This document shows, one piece after another, positions 41,010 through 49,015 of a DNA stretch of 64,000 nucleotides (its first letter is position 1; every line of letters begins with the position of its first letter). Source of the stretch: a virus. The translations under genes were made by a program, and so were the position numbers. Under the pieces are notes generated by a model. The model did not search any database. It saw nothing but the letters and a program-made list of their open reading frames with translations, and was not told the origin of the DNA. Where the stretch lies: positions 49,080 to 113,079 of the IMG/VR virus record IMGVR_UViG_3300036715_001578, one strand, 5' to 3'.

Positions 41010-41016
41010 TAAATAG
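41010..41016 (+). promoter_or_regulatory. Late promoter motif TAAATAG for hub genes
   Basis: Plus-strand TAAATAG 15 bases before ATG 41032, seven bases from the opposite motif at 41023-41029. Confidence 0.65.
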
Positions 41017-41022
41017 CTTTGA

Positions 41023-41029
41023 CTATTTA
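41023..41029 (-). promoter_or_regulatory. Late promoter motif TAAATAG for the tape measure gene
   Basis: Minus-strand motif, 34 bases before GTG 40988; interleaved with the plus-strand motif. Confidence 0.65.
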
Positions 41030-41031
41030 TT

Positions 41032-41448
41032 ATGAACACCGAGATAGACGCTAAGACCCTCAAGACGCTAGGCATCATGCTGAAGTCATCTGGCTTGCTC
41101 GAAGCCGCTTATGAGCGGTACCGCGCCATCCCGCTGCTGCCGCTGTCTACCAACATGCAGATGCTTGTGCTCGACCTTGACAACCTTCCTGTCAAGCCGA
41201 TCCCGTTCAAGGAGGTCTTCCTTCGGTGGATGATGCAGGCCAACGAGTCACGCATGATCAACGGTGATGAACCGCTCATGACTTACGAGCTCGCTCGCAT
41301 GTGCCCCATTTGGAAGCTGATCAAGATGCCTATCAAGTCGCTAGCGATGACTCGAGACAAGGTCATGAAGCCTCCCAAGATTCAAACTGTCAGGCAGCAG
41401 TCGCAGCCAGGCAGCATCAATAAAGCATCCTCAAAAAAACGCAAATGA
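41032..41448 (+). CDS. Hypothetical baseplate/hub-associated protein
   Basis: 138 residues; LKTLGIMLKSSGLLEAAYER at the start and a Lys-rich tail (NKASSKKRK). First gene of a late unit with gp26-like genes and overlapping the next by four bases. Its place suggests a hub assembly factor; no domain recognised. Confidence 0.5.
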   Translation: MNTEIDAKTLKTLGIMLKSSGLLEAAYERYRAIPLLPLSTNMQMLVLDLDNLPVKPIPFKEVFLRWMMQANESRMINGDEPLMTYELARMCPIWKLIKMPIKSLAMTRDKVMKPPKIQTVRQQSQPGSINKASSKKRK

Positions 41449-42263
41449 CAAATCCTCTCCTAAGCAAAGTCAAGCTCCCAGGTCGCGTCTTCGCGCTGCC
41501 GTCAATGGGCGTCTTCTACGGGCCTGGCGTGCTCGCCGAGTCCGTTAAGAACGGCGAAGTGCACGTGTCACCCATGTCAGCATTGATGGAGATGAAGGTT
41601 CGCTCAGCTGACTTGCTCTACTCAGGCAAGATCATCAAGGACATCTGCGCCGAATGCGCACCCGAGATCCTGAAGCCTGGCTTGCTGATCAGCAAGGACG
41701 TGGACGCGCTGTTCACCTTCCTACGAGTCGCTACCTACGGCCCAGTCATGCAGCTCAGCACGCAGCATGACTGCGAGAACGCTAAGCAGCACTCGTACGA
41801 GCTAAACATCGAGCATCTGCTGTCACAGCCTAACAATGGCGTGCTTAAGCACAAGGACACCCTCTACAAGGTTACCCTGTCAAACGAGCAGGTGGTCAAC
41901 ATCAAGCCGAACACCTATGAGGACTCGCTGCGCATCATGCACATGCGCATGGAGATGGATCGAGCTGAGAATGACGGTCATAAGCCGTCAGATGATGACC
42001 TCGAGCGAGTAGCTATTGATGACCTGCTAAATGTGATCGAGAGTGTCCAAAATGACGCCACGTCAACGCCGATCACTGACAGGTCTAAGCTGGTTGAGTG
42101 GCTTCGCTGCGTGTCCAAGAAGCTCCTCAATGAGCTGATGGCTGGCATCAGCCGAACGGACAGCTGGGGCTACGACTACACCGCTAAGCTGGTATGCAAG
42201 GACTGCGGTGAGACATTCCCTCACCCGCTCGACCTGAACCCAATTTCTTTCTTCTACGGGTGA
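41445..42263 (+). CDS. gp26: Baseplate hub protein, T4 gp26-like
   Basis: 272 residues. KLPGRVFALPSMGVFY at the start, and at the end a zinc-ribbon-like LVCKDCGETFPHPLDLNPIS followed by FFYG, the typical ending of the T4 base plate (gp26-type) family found near tape measures. These are thought to take part in hub assembly. Overlaps the next small gene by four bases. Confidence 0.75.
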   Translation: MTNPLLSKVKLPGRVFALPSMGVFYGPGVLAESVKNGEVHVSPMSALMEMKVRSADLLYSGKIIKDICAECAPEILKPGLLISKDVDALFTFLRVATYGPVMQLSTQHDCENAKQHSYELNIEHLLSQPNNGVLKHKDTLYKVTLSNEQVVNIKPNTYEDSLRIMHMRMEMDRAENDGHKPSDDDLERVAIDDLLNVIESVQNDATSTPITDRSKLVEWLRCVSKKLLNELMAGISRTDSWGYDYTAKLVCKDCGETFPHPLDLNPISFFYG

Positions 42264-42496
42264 TTGGCTCCGGTGACCAACAGGTCATCACCCGAGTGTT
42301 CAAGTCCTTCGAGACTGAGAATGAAGCGTTGGTTAAATCGCTCACGTCAATGGGTTACTACTTCCGTGGCCACTACACACGTAATGACGTGTGGGCCATG
42401 TCGCCGATGGAACGTGACCGTGCGGTTGAGTTCTTGAATGACCGGTTCAAGGAGGTCAATGACCTCATTAAGAAGCAGGTCCCTGTCTTCTGGTAA
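42260..42496 (+). CDS. gp51: Small hub-assembly protein, gp51-like
   Basis: 78 residues with YYFRGHYTRNDVWAMSPMER and VEFLNDRFKEVNDLIKK, a small conserved gene that follows the gp26-like gene in many T4 relatives and is often named baseplate hub assembly catalyst. Overlapping start indicates coupling. The exact T4 counterpart is uncertain. Confidence 0.6.
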   Translation: MIGSGDQQVITRVFKSFETENEALVKSLTSMGYYFRGHYTRNDVWAMSPMERDRAVEFLNDRFKEVNDLIKKQVPVFW

Positions 42497-42503
42497 GGTA
42501 AAA

Positions 42504-42537
42504 CACGAAGCTGAGCCAGCTTCGTGACCGTCTTTTT
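42504..42537 (+). terminator. Rho-independent terminator after the hub genes
   Basis: CACGAAGCTG and its complement around AGC, followed by ACCGTCTTTTT. Confidence 0.8.
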
Positions 42538-42613
42538 GTAAGTTCTTGTTTCACCGTGGTCCGTGATGATGTACAATCATCATATCGGCAATCGGTAAAC
42601 TTAAGGACTCGCA

Positions 42614-42949
42614 ATGAAGACACTCTACACTTCGCAGCACGACTACATCCGCGTTACTGTTGTGTCAGCCGCTGGCCATCGGCTGAACTTGACCCGCAGC
42701 TTCAGCGGCGGGAAGATTTCAGCAAGCCAAAAGAACGTCAAAGACGCCGACGCGCTCGCTCTCGATCAGGCTTTCGAAGCAGGCAAGGTCAAGGGCACGG
42801 CAATCAACGCCTTCCTCAACATGCCCAACAAGGGCGTGAGCCCGCTGAAGTGGATGGAAGCTACCAAGGCTTGCGGCGAGACCGCTACCGACATGGTTGA
42901 CTTCCTGGCCAAGCTGCCCGTCGCTCTTGTGGCTAGCGTGCAAGCATGA
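42614..42949 (+). CDS. Hypothetical protein of an accessory plus-strand cluster
   Basis: 111 residues, MKTLYTSQHDYIRVTVVSAA..., mixed alpha/beta, no family recognised. AAGGA stands seven bases before the ATG, and TACAAT around 42572 may be a host-type -10. Overlaps the next gene by ATGA. Confidence 0.55.
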   Translation: MKTLYTSQHDYIRVTVVSAAGHRLNLTRSFSGGKISASQKNVKDADALALDQAFEAGKVKGTAINAFLNMPNKGVSPLKWMEATKACGETATDMVDFLAKLPVALVASVQA

Positions 42950-43150
42950 GCCCCGAGCACATTGAAACATTGGTCATGGTCGAGACCCTTTTCAAGTGGC
43001 CGACGGAGGAGCGCAAGCGAGGTGACACAAGCACCGCAACGGCCTACTACAAGATCTTCTCGCATCTGGCAGTCAACCCACACGTGTGACAAGGAGGCTG
43101 ACACGATAGCCGAAGTCACGCTTGAACTTTTCCAAAGATACAAACGATGA
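42946..43150 (+). pseudogene. Small gene with a frameshift near its end
   Basis: MSPEHIETLVMVETLFKWPT...LAVNPHV then stops at 43089 in this frame; the shifted frame continues CDKEADTIAEVTLELFQRYK to a TGA that overlaps the next ATG (43147). The 205-base span is one over a multiple of three. The first part alone could be a 47-residue protein. Confidence 0.45.
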
Positions 43151-43617
43151 CAGCACAGCTCTACACACGCTTGGCCAACATACCCCTTGAGCCTGTCTTA
43201 GACGCGATCAAGGAGCACATGGGCCTCAGGAAGGGGCGCGTGCTCTTCGAAGGGTACAGCATCGGCGTGGTCTCGCTCCGCATGCGTACGTTTGGGCGTG
43301 ACCGTGCACGGCTCTGCTGTGTTAAGTGCGGCTTGCAAGCCACGCACTTTGGCGTCGAGCGCCAAACGAACAATCCGGGCAATGACAACCCGCACGCCAA
43401 CCTCTACGGCGTTCACCCTGAAACGCAAGAGGAGGTCCTGTTCACTCATGACCACACCCTCGCTCGCTCGCTCGGCGGCAGGGATGACCTGACCAACACC
43501 ACAACGATGTGCTATCCTTGCAACCAGGAGAAGAGCATCGGTGAACGGGAGATTCTCGATGAGCGCCGAGCGCAAAAGCTCCTTAAGCTGCAACAGCACC
43601 TACTGACATCAAGCTGA
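43147..43617 (+). CDS. HNH nuclease with zinc-binding cysteines
   Basis: 156 residues: CCVKCG, then THDHTLARSLGGRDDLTNTT and CYPCNQEKS, a classical HNH core with paired Cys zinc ligands. Such genes are free-standing nucleases in phages, of homing or genome-processing type. Starts inside the preceding stop, so it belongs to this small cluster. Confidence 0.75.
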   Translation: MTAQLYTRLANIPLEPVLDAIKEHMGLRKGRVLFEGYSIGVVSLRMRTFGRDRARLCCVKCGLQATHFGVERQTNNPGNDNPHANLYGVHPETQEEVLFTHDHTLARSLGGRDDLTNTTTMCYPCNQEKSIGEREILDERRAQKLLKLQQHLLTSS

Positions 43618-43821
43618 GCCAGAAGAACGGGCAGCTCTACCTTCACACCAATGCGGGCAAGGTCACGTGGAGCTCAAACGACGTGATCCCGACCTCCAGT
43701 ACTAAGCAACAGCTGACGGAAGGCTTAGGAGGCCCATACCTCATCATATGCTTAGAACGAAGGTGTTGGCGGTTGCCAAGCCATGTGTCCTATTGCATTT
43801 AGATGCAGGTTTGTGCGCCCA

Positions 43822-43828
43822 TAAATAG
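43822..43828 (+). promoter_or_regulatory. TAAATAG motif before a non-coding stretch
   Basis: Plus-strand TAAATAG in a region with no gene; would transcribe 43835 onward. Confidence 0.45.
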
Positions 43829-43829
43829 T

Positions 43830-44110
43830 ACCGTCCGGGGGATGTAGACAGCAGGCACACCCATGGTTCCCACCCCTTAACCGTTGGGATTCCATGACGA
43901 GTGTTACAGTTGGTCAGGAGCCATCACCCTCCTGCCTTGCAACGAGTTATCAGCCGCGGAGTACCGCTATCTGCAAAGATGACTTAGGCATAGCTGTTTA
44001 TCGGGCATGCTCGTACATGCTCCATCCCCGGGCCTCTAACACAGGGAAAGGCGAATCTGGGACGCCTCAGCCCGCTCCTCTTTTCTGAAGTTCAACCAAA
44101 GAGCGGCGTC
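43830..44110 (+). ncRNA. Possible structured RNA with five consecutive hairpins
   Basis: No convincing gene is found in 43618-44145. Instead there are local hairpins in series: TCCCA/TGGGA (about 43867-43891), CAGGAG/CTCCTG (about 43915-43935), GCGG/CCGC (about 43955-43966), GGGCATG/CATGCTC (about 44003-44022), AGGCG/CGCCT (about 44049-44067), then CTCTTT/AAAGAG (about 44078-44103). A late motif precedes them. I found no tRNA cloverleaf or group I intron core. This could be a phage non-coding RNA or decayed coding sequence. Confidence 0.35.
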
Positions 44111-44145
44111 ATACTAGGTGCTTCGGGACCTTACCATTATGAGCT

Positions 44146-44517
44146 TTATGAAGAGCCGCTGATTGCGGACTCGGTTTGCCAAAGGCCCTGCTTCACTCGC
44201 GCGTAGGCAAATGCTTCAAAGGCCTCTTTAAGTGGCGTGGACGTGTAGTCGCCGACATGGCGACGTAGCATGCAGTATTTGTAGCCAGGCTTGACGCCTG
44301 TCACACCCGTGATGATGTACTCATGCTCGATGCGGGCCTTAGAGCCTACAATGAGCGAGAGCGTCATGTGGAGAGCTCGTTTCGGGCCAACCCAAACATG
44401 GCTGACTTGCTTGTACGACGTGTCAAGCGTGCGGCAGGCGATGTCAATGATCTCATTGTCGTGAGCCATTACAATCGCCTGGGCTAGAGCGTCTTTCCGC
44501 TCTAAGTCGATGATCAC
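44146..44517 (-). CDS. Hypothetical protein
   Basis: 123 residues, MIIDLERKDALAQAIVMAHD..., with HVWVGPKRALHMTLSLIVGS and GYKYCMLRRHVGDYTSTPLK. It resembles the beta-rich bodies of the FQQ-type small proteins in general pattern but lacks their core and leader. Overlaps its upstream neighbour by four bases. Confidence 0.5.
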   Translation of the reverse strand: MIIDLERKDALAQAIVMAHDNEIIDIACRTLDTSYKQVSHVWVGPKRALHMTLSLIVGSKARIEHEYIITGVTGVKPGYKYCMLRRHVGDYTSTPLKEAFEAFAYARVKQGLWQTESAISGSS

Positions 44518-44873
44518 TCTTCGGTTTCGATGAAGGTGGGTTCGGCGACGGGCAGCAGCTTCTGCTGTACAGGCAAGCCAGCGGTCGCGACTGGGAAGTT
44601 GGTCAACGGCTTGCTGTTGACGCCTGAGGCCTTGCCCTGCATCGCGCGCTTGATGACCTTGTAGACCGCGCGTCCGGAGCCAGGCTTAAGGGTCAGCTGA
44701 CCCAGGGAGACGGTGATCTCCTTCTCCTCGCCGGTCTTCAGCTCAACGAGCTGCTTCTTCCGCCGATTCTCGTTCTCGACATAGACGTGCTCCGTCCAGC
44801 TGTCCTTATCGCCGGTTTGAGCTTGGAGGGTATTGAGGAGCTTGCGCGCCTTCTTGGCTGCCTTGTGGCCCAT
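44514..44873 (-). CDS. Hypothetical basic protein
   Basis: 119 residues, rich in Lys near the start (GHKAAKKARKLLNTLQ) with a beta-rich middle (EKEITVSLGQLTLKPGSGRA). No recognised family. No clear ribosome site before ATG 44873; the 155 bases upstream hold no gene that I can support. Confidence 0.5.
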   Translation of the reverse strand: MGHKAAKKARKLLNTLQAQTGDKDSWTEHVYVENENRRKKQLVELKTGEEKEITVSLGQLTLKPGSGRAVYKVIKRAMQGKASGVNSKPLTNFPVATAGLPVQQKLLPVAEPTFIETEE

Positions 44874-45028
44874 ATCGTTTGTCCAGGTAGTTTGTGATTG
44901 CGGGGGTCGTATGCATCAACGATCATGAGGATGATGCGGCGCCCGACGAGGAACCGCAGGAAGAGATGAGAATTCCAACGGCCAGCGTATTCATCTCGTG
45001 TATAGTATATCAGCAGGTCCTCGGGTGG

Positions 45029-45035
45029 CTATTTA
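45029..45035 (-). promoter_or_regulatory. TAAATAG motif at the end of the pseudogene
   Basis: Coincides with the last codons of the GIY-YIG pseudogene. May drive the genes at 44873 and below, with a leader of about 150 bases, or be coincidental. Confidence 0.35.
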
Positions 45036-45425
45036 CCAGTTGGATCCGCCCATGCATCCTTAATCCCTGCTGGCTTCTTTGCTCTAATCTCTGGATCTCC
45101 CCCACGTGGCCCTTTGGGCGTCTGACATGCGCTGTAGCGTGATCTCTGAGAGATTTGAAGCACCATCACCTCCATCAGTGTGATTGAATAGCGTTCCTGT
45201 GTTTAAGTCAGCGCGACCATAGACAGCTACCAAAATCTTTCAATGACTTGAGCTGTAGCATCATCCTTGACAGTCTATATTGTCGGTGTCATGCTGTAGC
45301 CTTCTCTTAATGAGATTGTGAAGCATGACATTATGAGACCACTTAAGATGATCAAATAGTCTATGAGGAAGCCCTTTACCGATAGCGAGGCGTATCGGTC
45401 TTGGGATCAATGTACATGTAGACTA
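45029..45425 (-). pseudogene. Decayed GIY-YIG homing endonuclease
   Basis: Five pieces in changing frames line up into one GIY-YIG enzyme: VYMYIDPKTDTPRY; IGKGLPHRLFDHLKWSHNVM and on to DNIDCQ; a short damaged piece; VYGRADLNTGTLFNHTDGGD, then SEITLQRMSDAQRATW; and AKKPAGIKDAWADPTGK. The order (GIY-YIG start, Gly-Lys-Gly, Leu-rich helix, TGTLFNHTDGG, NUMOD-like tail) is typical. The last stop is the TAG of a late motif (45029-45035). At least three base changes break it, and it abuts the stop of the nuclease gene upstream. Confidence 0.8.
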
Positions 45426-45983
45426 CAGCTTTGCTTTCCACCAATTAAGATCCTTTAAGGCTTCATTCATCAGACAAAATTTCACATCGTCGATCTGTAC
45501 AACGCGAGAAACAGTTTTGGGAGGGTCGCATTCAAACCCAACGTATGTATCTGTGAAGTTGAATTTGCAAATAAGCAATGGCTCGCGGTCTGGGATCTTA
45601 GCAGCGTCTCTCTTAGCTTGTGCCCACCATGTCAATAGCTGAGGATTTTTGAACAATGTCGCAAACGCATCCTGTGACTGATAAAACTTGCACTCGACGG
45701 TGAATCGGAACTTCCAGCCCTCTGCCTTGGCTATGTCCTCCTCATTGACTGGGAAGATGTCGCCGACAAAGGCCGACAGCATGTGCTGGCTGTAGAGCTG
45801 GGTTTGCCAGGAGTTCCTGCCGCCGACGATCGCGCCGCTCGACTGTGTCCGCTTGAAGTTCAGCGGCGCGAAGGTAGTTGAGAGGAGCTTCGCCATGGTC
45901 AGCTCGAAGCCCGCGCCTTTAGCGCGACCGTTGACGGCCTTCTTGCGAGCGGGCTTCAGCTCGTTGATTTGTGTATCAGTCAT
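45423..45983 (-). CDS. PD-(D/E)XK nuclease-like protein
   Basis: 186 residues: AKGAGFELTMAKLLSTTF (Glu), FKRTQSSGAIVGGRN, FVGDIFPVN (Asp) and FTVECKFYQSQ (Glu-x-Lys). The spacing G-D-I ... E-C-K is that of a PD-(D/E)XK nuclease such as phage resolvase or restriction-like enzymes. Late promoter TAAATAA is five bases upstream of ATG 45983. A role in processing replicated DNA is possible but not shown. Confidence 0.65.
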   Translation of the reverse strand: MTDTQINELKPARKKAVNGRAKGAGFELTMAKLLSTTFAPLNFKRTQSSGAIVGGRNSWQTQLYSQHMLSAFVGDIFPVNEEDIAKAEGWKFRFTVECKFYQSQDAFATLFKNPQLLTWWAQAKRDAAKIPDREPLLICKFNFTDTYVGFECDPPKTVSRVVQIDDVKFCLMNEALKDLNWWKAKL

Positions 45984-45988
45984 TGAGC

Positions 45989-45995
45989 TTATTTA
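45989..45995 (-). promoter_or_regulatory. Late promoter motif TAAATAA
   Basis: Five bases before ATG 45983; leaderless transcript predicted. Confidence 0.55.
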
Positions 45996-45999
45996 GCAG

Positions 46000-46815
46000 T
46001 CACAAAATCTCAAGCACGTGTCGCTTGTCACAGATGACGATCAGGTGCTTATAGCCCTGCTTGACGCAGGCGTCCTGCTTGGCAAAGGTCAGGTCCCGCT
46101 CTCGATTGAAGGTATAGACGCTCTTGACTTCGAGGAGCAGGTTCAGGCTAGGCACGTAGATGTCGGGATAGTACCGTGCTCGCCGCGCCCCTTTGAAGTA
46201 GAGGATACGGGGCATGTTGCTTCGGCTGACCATAATGTCAGCCTCGTTGAGCTTCATCTCGAACAACAGTCTGAGAGCCACGTCCTCATAGCCCTGGTAT
46301 CGAAGCATGTTGCCGCTGGGCGTGGTGAACGTCTTGAGCTTAACGCTGGCGCGCTGATGACGCTCGAACACAGCGGAGTCCTGCATAGGATGAGGCACCC
46401 CGTACCTTGCAAGGCAGGTCCTACGCATCTTTGACTTGACTTCGGGTATCTCACCTACATTGTCAATTCCGTAGCGCCTGCGGCAGGTTTCGCGCATCCT
46501 GGCCTTGACCTCCTCGCTCTTAGCGTGGCAGCCACCGGGACAGTACTGCTTATCCCTTGACCGTTGGCTGAAGTTCTTAGGTATCGAGAGCTGAGCCCCG
46601 CACGACTTGCAGGTTGGGTGAGAACGGAGGTCGTTGACCACCCAGTAGATGCGGTCTCTCAGCTCGAGAGACTTGCACTCTGAGGTGGCCGCAAAGCAAG
46701 CGGTTACAAAGTCAGGAGGCGTGGGAGCCTTGGGCTGAAACCTGCCACGCGAGTCAAAGAGCTTGAGCTCCTCAATCTGCCGGCGAAGCACAGCATATGC
46801 GTTTTCAACGCTCAT
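46000..46815 (-). CDS. VSR-like homing endonuclease
   Basis: 271 residues. A zinc-finger part (CKSCGAQL ... YCPGGC), repeats of the type CRRRYGIDNVGEIPEVKSKM and CLARYGVPHPMQ, and a C-terminal nuclease domain GYEDVALRLLF ... RYYPDIYVPSLNLLLEVKS. This is the layout of the very-short-patch-repair-like (Vsr-type) homing endonucleases known from phages and split-intein loci. Start set at 46815 by the late motif four bases upstream. Confidence 0.8.
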   Translation of the reverse strand: MSVENAYAVLRRQIEELKLFDSRGRFQPKAPTPPDFVTACFAATSECKSLELRDRIYWVVNDLRSHPTCKSCGAQLSIPKNFSQRSRDKQYCPGGCHAKSEEVKARMRETCRRRYGIDNVGEIPEVKSKMRRTCLARYGVPHPMQDSAVFERHQRASVKLKTFTTPSGNMLRYQGYEDVALRLLFEMKLNEADIMVSRSNMPRILYFKGARRARYYPDIYVPSLNLLLEVKSVYTFNRERDLTFAKQDACVKQGYKHLIVICDKRHVLEIL

Positions 46816-46819
46816 GCAC

Positions 46820-46826
46820 CTATTTA
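46820..46826 (-). promoter_or_regulatory. Late promoter motif TAAATAG
   Basis: Four bases before ATG 46815; overlaps the -35 box of the divergent plus-strand promoter. Confidence 0.6.
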
Positions 46827-46850
46827 CACGGTGGCCCAAGGGTGTACAAT
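46823..46850 (+). promoter_or_regulatory. Sigma70-like promoter TTTACA-16-TACAAT
   Basis: The -10 box ends seven bases before ATG 46858, so transcription would begin at or next to the start codon. Confidence 0.45.
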
Positions 46851-46857
46851 CCGTAGG

Positions 46858-47136
46858 ATGACTAGGATCGAACTGTTTGCTCTTGAGCAATGGCTCGTTG
46901 CTGAGCTACCCGACTGTGTTCAGGTCAAGCTCTGGCGAGGTTTGATTGAGCCATGCTTGGAGGTCAGGCTACCTGACAACACATATGTGTATGTTAGCTC
47001 GACAACTGACGCCACCATCTCATGGCGAGCTGTCGGTGGCTATCAGTATTGGAGAATGAGCACCCGAGCGCAGTTTGCAGCCATGATCGTCAAGCATGTT
47101 GACGCGTACCCTGGCAGCCTTAGTCAACCTGCTTGA
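46858..47136 (+). CDS. FQQ-like small protein
   Basis: 92 residues, MTRIELFALEQWLVAELPDC..., whose first part resembles the paralogous F-Q-Q-x-L domain (L-E-Q-x-L-V), followed by strands (CLEVRLPDNTYVYVSST). No targeting peptide. Convergent with gp46, overlapping it by 17 bases. Confidence 0.5.
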   Translation: MTRIELFALEQWLVAELPDCVQVKLWRGLIEPCLEVRLPDNTYVYVSSTTDATISWRAVGGYQYWRMSTRAQFAAMIVKHVDAYPGSLSQPA

Positions 47137-49003
47137 TCAGCGAGGAGAACCCGCACTCCTTGCGGACGATCAGGTTCCGGTCGCACTTGCCGTCAAACTC
47201 GGGGCGGTGCGAGATGATGAAGATGCCGATCTTGTCGTCCCACGCTTTGTGCTTCAGCAGCGAGATCATCGCTGTCACCGCTTGCTCATCGAGCGAGCCG
47301 CCGTCGACCTCGTCGGTTAGCAGGACGTTGACCTTGGAGTGCAGGTAAGTTAGCGCGTCCCGGAAGGCGAAGCACAGGCCAAGGTTCAAGCGCTTCTGCT
47401 CGCCGTTGGACAGGTTTCCGTGACTAAGCTCTAGACCCATCTTAGCGATCTCGCAAGACATGTCAGGCTGGAAGAGCACAACATGCGGCAGGCCCAACCG
47501 CTCGGTGTAGTAGGCGATCCGCTTGTTGAGGAACGGCAGCGTCTTGCTGATGATGCCCTTGCGGATGTAGCTGTTCTTGTCAGTCAGCAGCTTGTGGAGA
47601 ACCTTCTGGTGCTCCTTCAGCTTGGTCAGCTCGTCAACCTTGGTGGTGTCGAGCTGTACGCCTGGATCATTCTTCAAAGCCGCATGCGCGTCAAGGTGGG
47701 GATTGACCTCATCCTTTAGCTTGTCGATCTTGTCAGCAAGCGTGCCTGCCATCGACGCGGCGTTGACGTGGTCCTTGTAGGTCTTGTAGGTCAGGACGGC
47801 TTGGTAGTCAGCCAGCTCTCCAGCTAGGCTGACCTTGCTCTCCCGCATCGCTTCAAGGTCCAGCTCCATGTTGCCGGCGACATTGTCGCGTTGGGTTTCA
47901 AACATGACCTGAGAGTCTACTTCAAGCTGCAACCCGTTAGACAAGGTAGCTAGAGCGATGGTAGCGGAGTCGAGATTGACCTGCAGCTCAGCGATCTTAC
48001 TCGCAGCGTCCTCGAACTTTTGCAAGCAGTACGGGCACTTGGCGTCAGCGAGGTGACCCAGCTCAGCCTCATACTTAGCCTTCTCGCTCTTCAAAGCGGC
48101 GAGGTCGCGCCGCATGACTGCGATCTTGCTGCTGCCTGGGTAAGTTTTAGCTCGCTCGGCCCGAATCAGAGCCGCATGCTGGCTAATTGCGCTGTCGATA
48201 GGCGCGATCTTCTCTTGCAGCTCCTTGATCATAGCATGGATCTGCTCCTCGGCGTCAAAGTCAACCGACATCAGAGTTTCAAGCTTGACCTCCTGCGCTC
48301 GGATATCCGCGACGTGCTGGATGTTCCAGTCTGAGACGCGCTTCTCTGCGGCGGCGATCATCTGCTGGTGCCGTTCGGCGTGCTTCTTCTGCTGCTCGAT
48401 CAAGGCTAAGTTGATCTTCAGCTCGCTCTCGGTCGCTGACATGAGCAGCTTCAAAGCTTCAGCCTTGCGCGACAGCAGGGTGATCCGCAGGAGCTCCTCG
48501 ATCAGCGAGCGCTGCTCGGGTCCTGACAGGCTCAGGAAAGGAGTTGAGCTGCCGTTGAAGAGGATGATCTGACTAAAGAGGTTGTAGGAGAAGCCGATCA
48601 GCTCTTCAGCTGCCAGGTTGAAGTTGGCGACCGAGTCAGGCGTGATGTCGACGCCGTTCTTCCACATCCCGACGCCGGCGTTATACCCACGCCGGCGCTC
48701 TAGCTTATACTTGTCAACGCCCACTGTTAGGTTGAGCCCCGCCTCCATCGTGATGGTCTTGGCGTTGTTGATGTTGTTGATCAGCTTGTCCTTCTTCACA
48801 TCATCACGAGGGATCTTATCGTAGACGATGTAGGACAGCACGTTCATGATCGTGGTCTTGCCGGCGCCGGACGAGCCACCTTCATCGGCGTTCTCGCCGA
48901 CAATCAAGGTGGTACCTGGTCGTGTCAGATCGACCGTCGTCATGACGTTGCCGAAGGACATGAAATTCTTCCACCACATGTCCTCGAACGTAACCTTGCT
49001 CAT
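47120..49003 (-). CDS. gp46: Recombination endonuclease subunit, T4 gp46 (Rad50/SbcC-like)
   Basis: 627 residues. Walker A in GENADEGGSSGAGKTT (about 36-51), long coiled coils with a zinc hook CPYC near the middle, signature LSHGNLSNGEQKRLNL and Walker B LLTDEVDGGSLDEQ at the end. With gp47 it resects DNA ends for recombination-dependent replication in T4. The complex is cytoplasmic. A DUF1653-like gene is inserted between the two subunits. Confidence 0.93.
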   Translation of the reverse strand: MSKVTFEDMWWKNFMSFGNVMTTVDLTRPGTTLIVGENADEGGSSGAGKTTIMNVLSYIVYDKIPRDDVKKDKLINNINNAKTITMEAGLNLTVGVDKYKLERRRGYNAGVGMWKNGVDITPDSVANFNLAAEELIGFSYNLFSQIILFNGSSTPFLSLSGPEQRSLIEELLRITLLSRKAEALKLLMSATESELKINLALIEQQKKHAERHQQMIAAAEKRVSDWNIQHVADIRAQEVKLETLMSVDFDAEEQIHAMIKELQEKIAPIDSAISQHAALIRAERAKTYPGSSKIAVMRRDLAALKSEKAKYEAELGHLADAKCPYCLQKFEDAASKIAELQVNLDSATIALATLSNGLQLEVDSQVMFETQRDNVAGNMELDLEAMRESKVSLAGELADYQAVLTYKTYKDHVNAASMAGTLADKIDKLKDEVNPHLDAHAALKNDPGVQLDTTKVDELTKLKEHQKVLHKLLTDKNSYIRKGIISKTLPFLNKRIAYYTERLGLPHVVLFQPDMSCEIAKMGLELSHGNLSNGEQKRLNLGLCFAFRDALTYLHSKVNVLLTDEVDGGSLDEQAVTAMISLLKHKAWDDKIGIFIISHRPEFDGKCDRNLIVRKECGFSSLIKQVD

Positions 49004-49015
49004 GCCTAGATCCTG

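Noticed and set aside
43894-44088. 64-residue plus-strand frame
   Set aside because: No plausible protein features and no ribosome site; it runs across the hairpin series.
43618-44145. tRNA cluster in the gene-free stretch
   Set aside because: No T-loop of the form T-T-C-R-A in a paired arm and no matching acceptor stems were found on either strand.
44894-45142. 82-residue plus-strand frame and a short minus-strand frame reading MNTLAVGILISSC
   Set aside because: The first overlaps the GIY-YIG fossil on the other strand. The second has a lipobox-like Cys but no basic N-terminus and ends after 23 residues.
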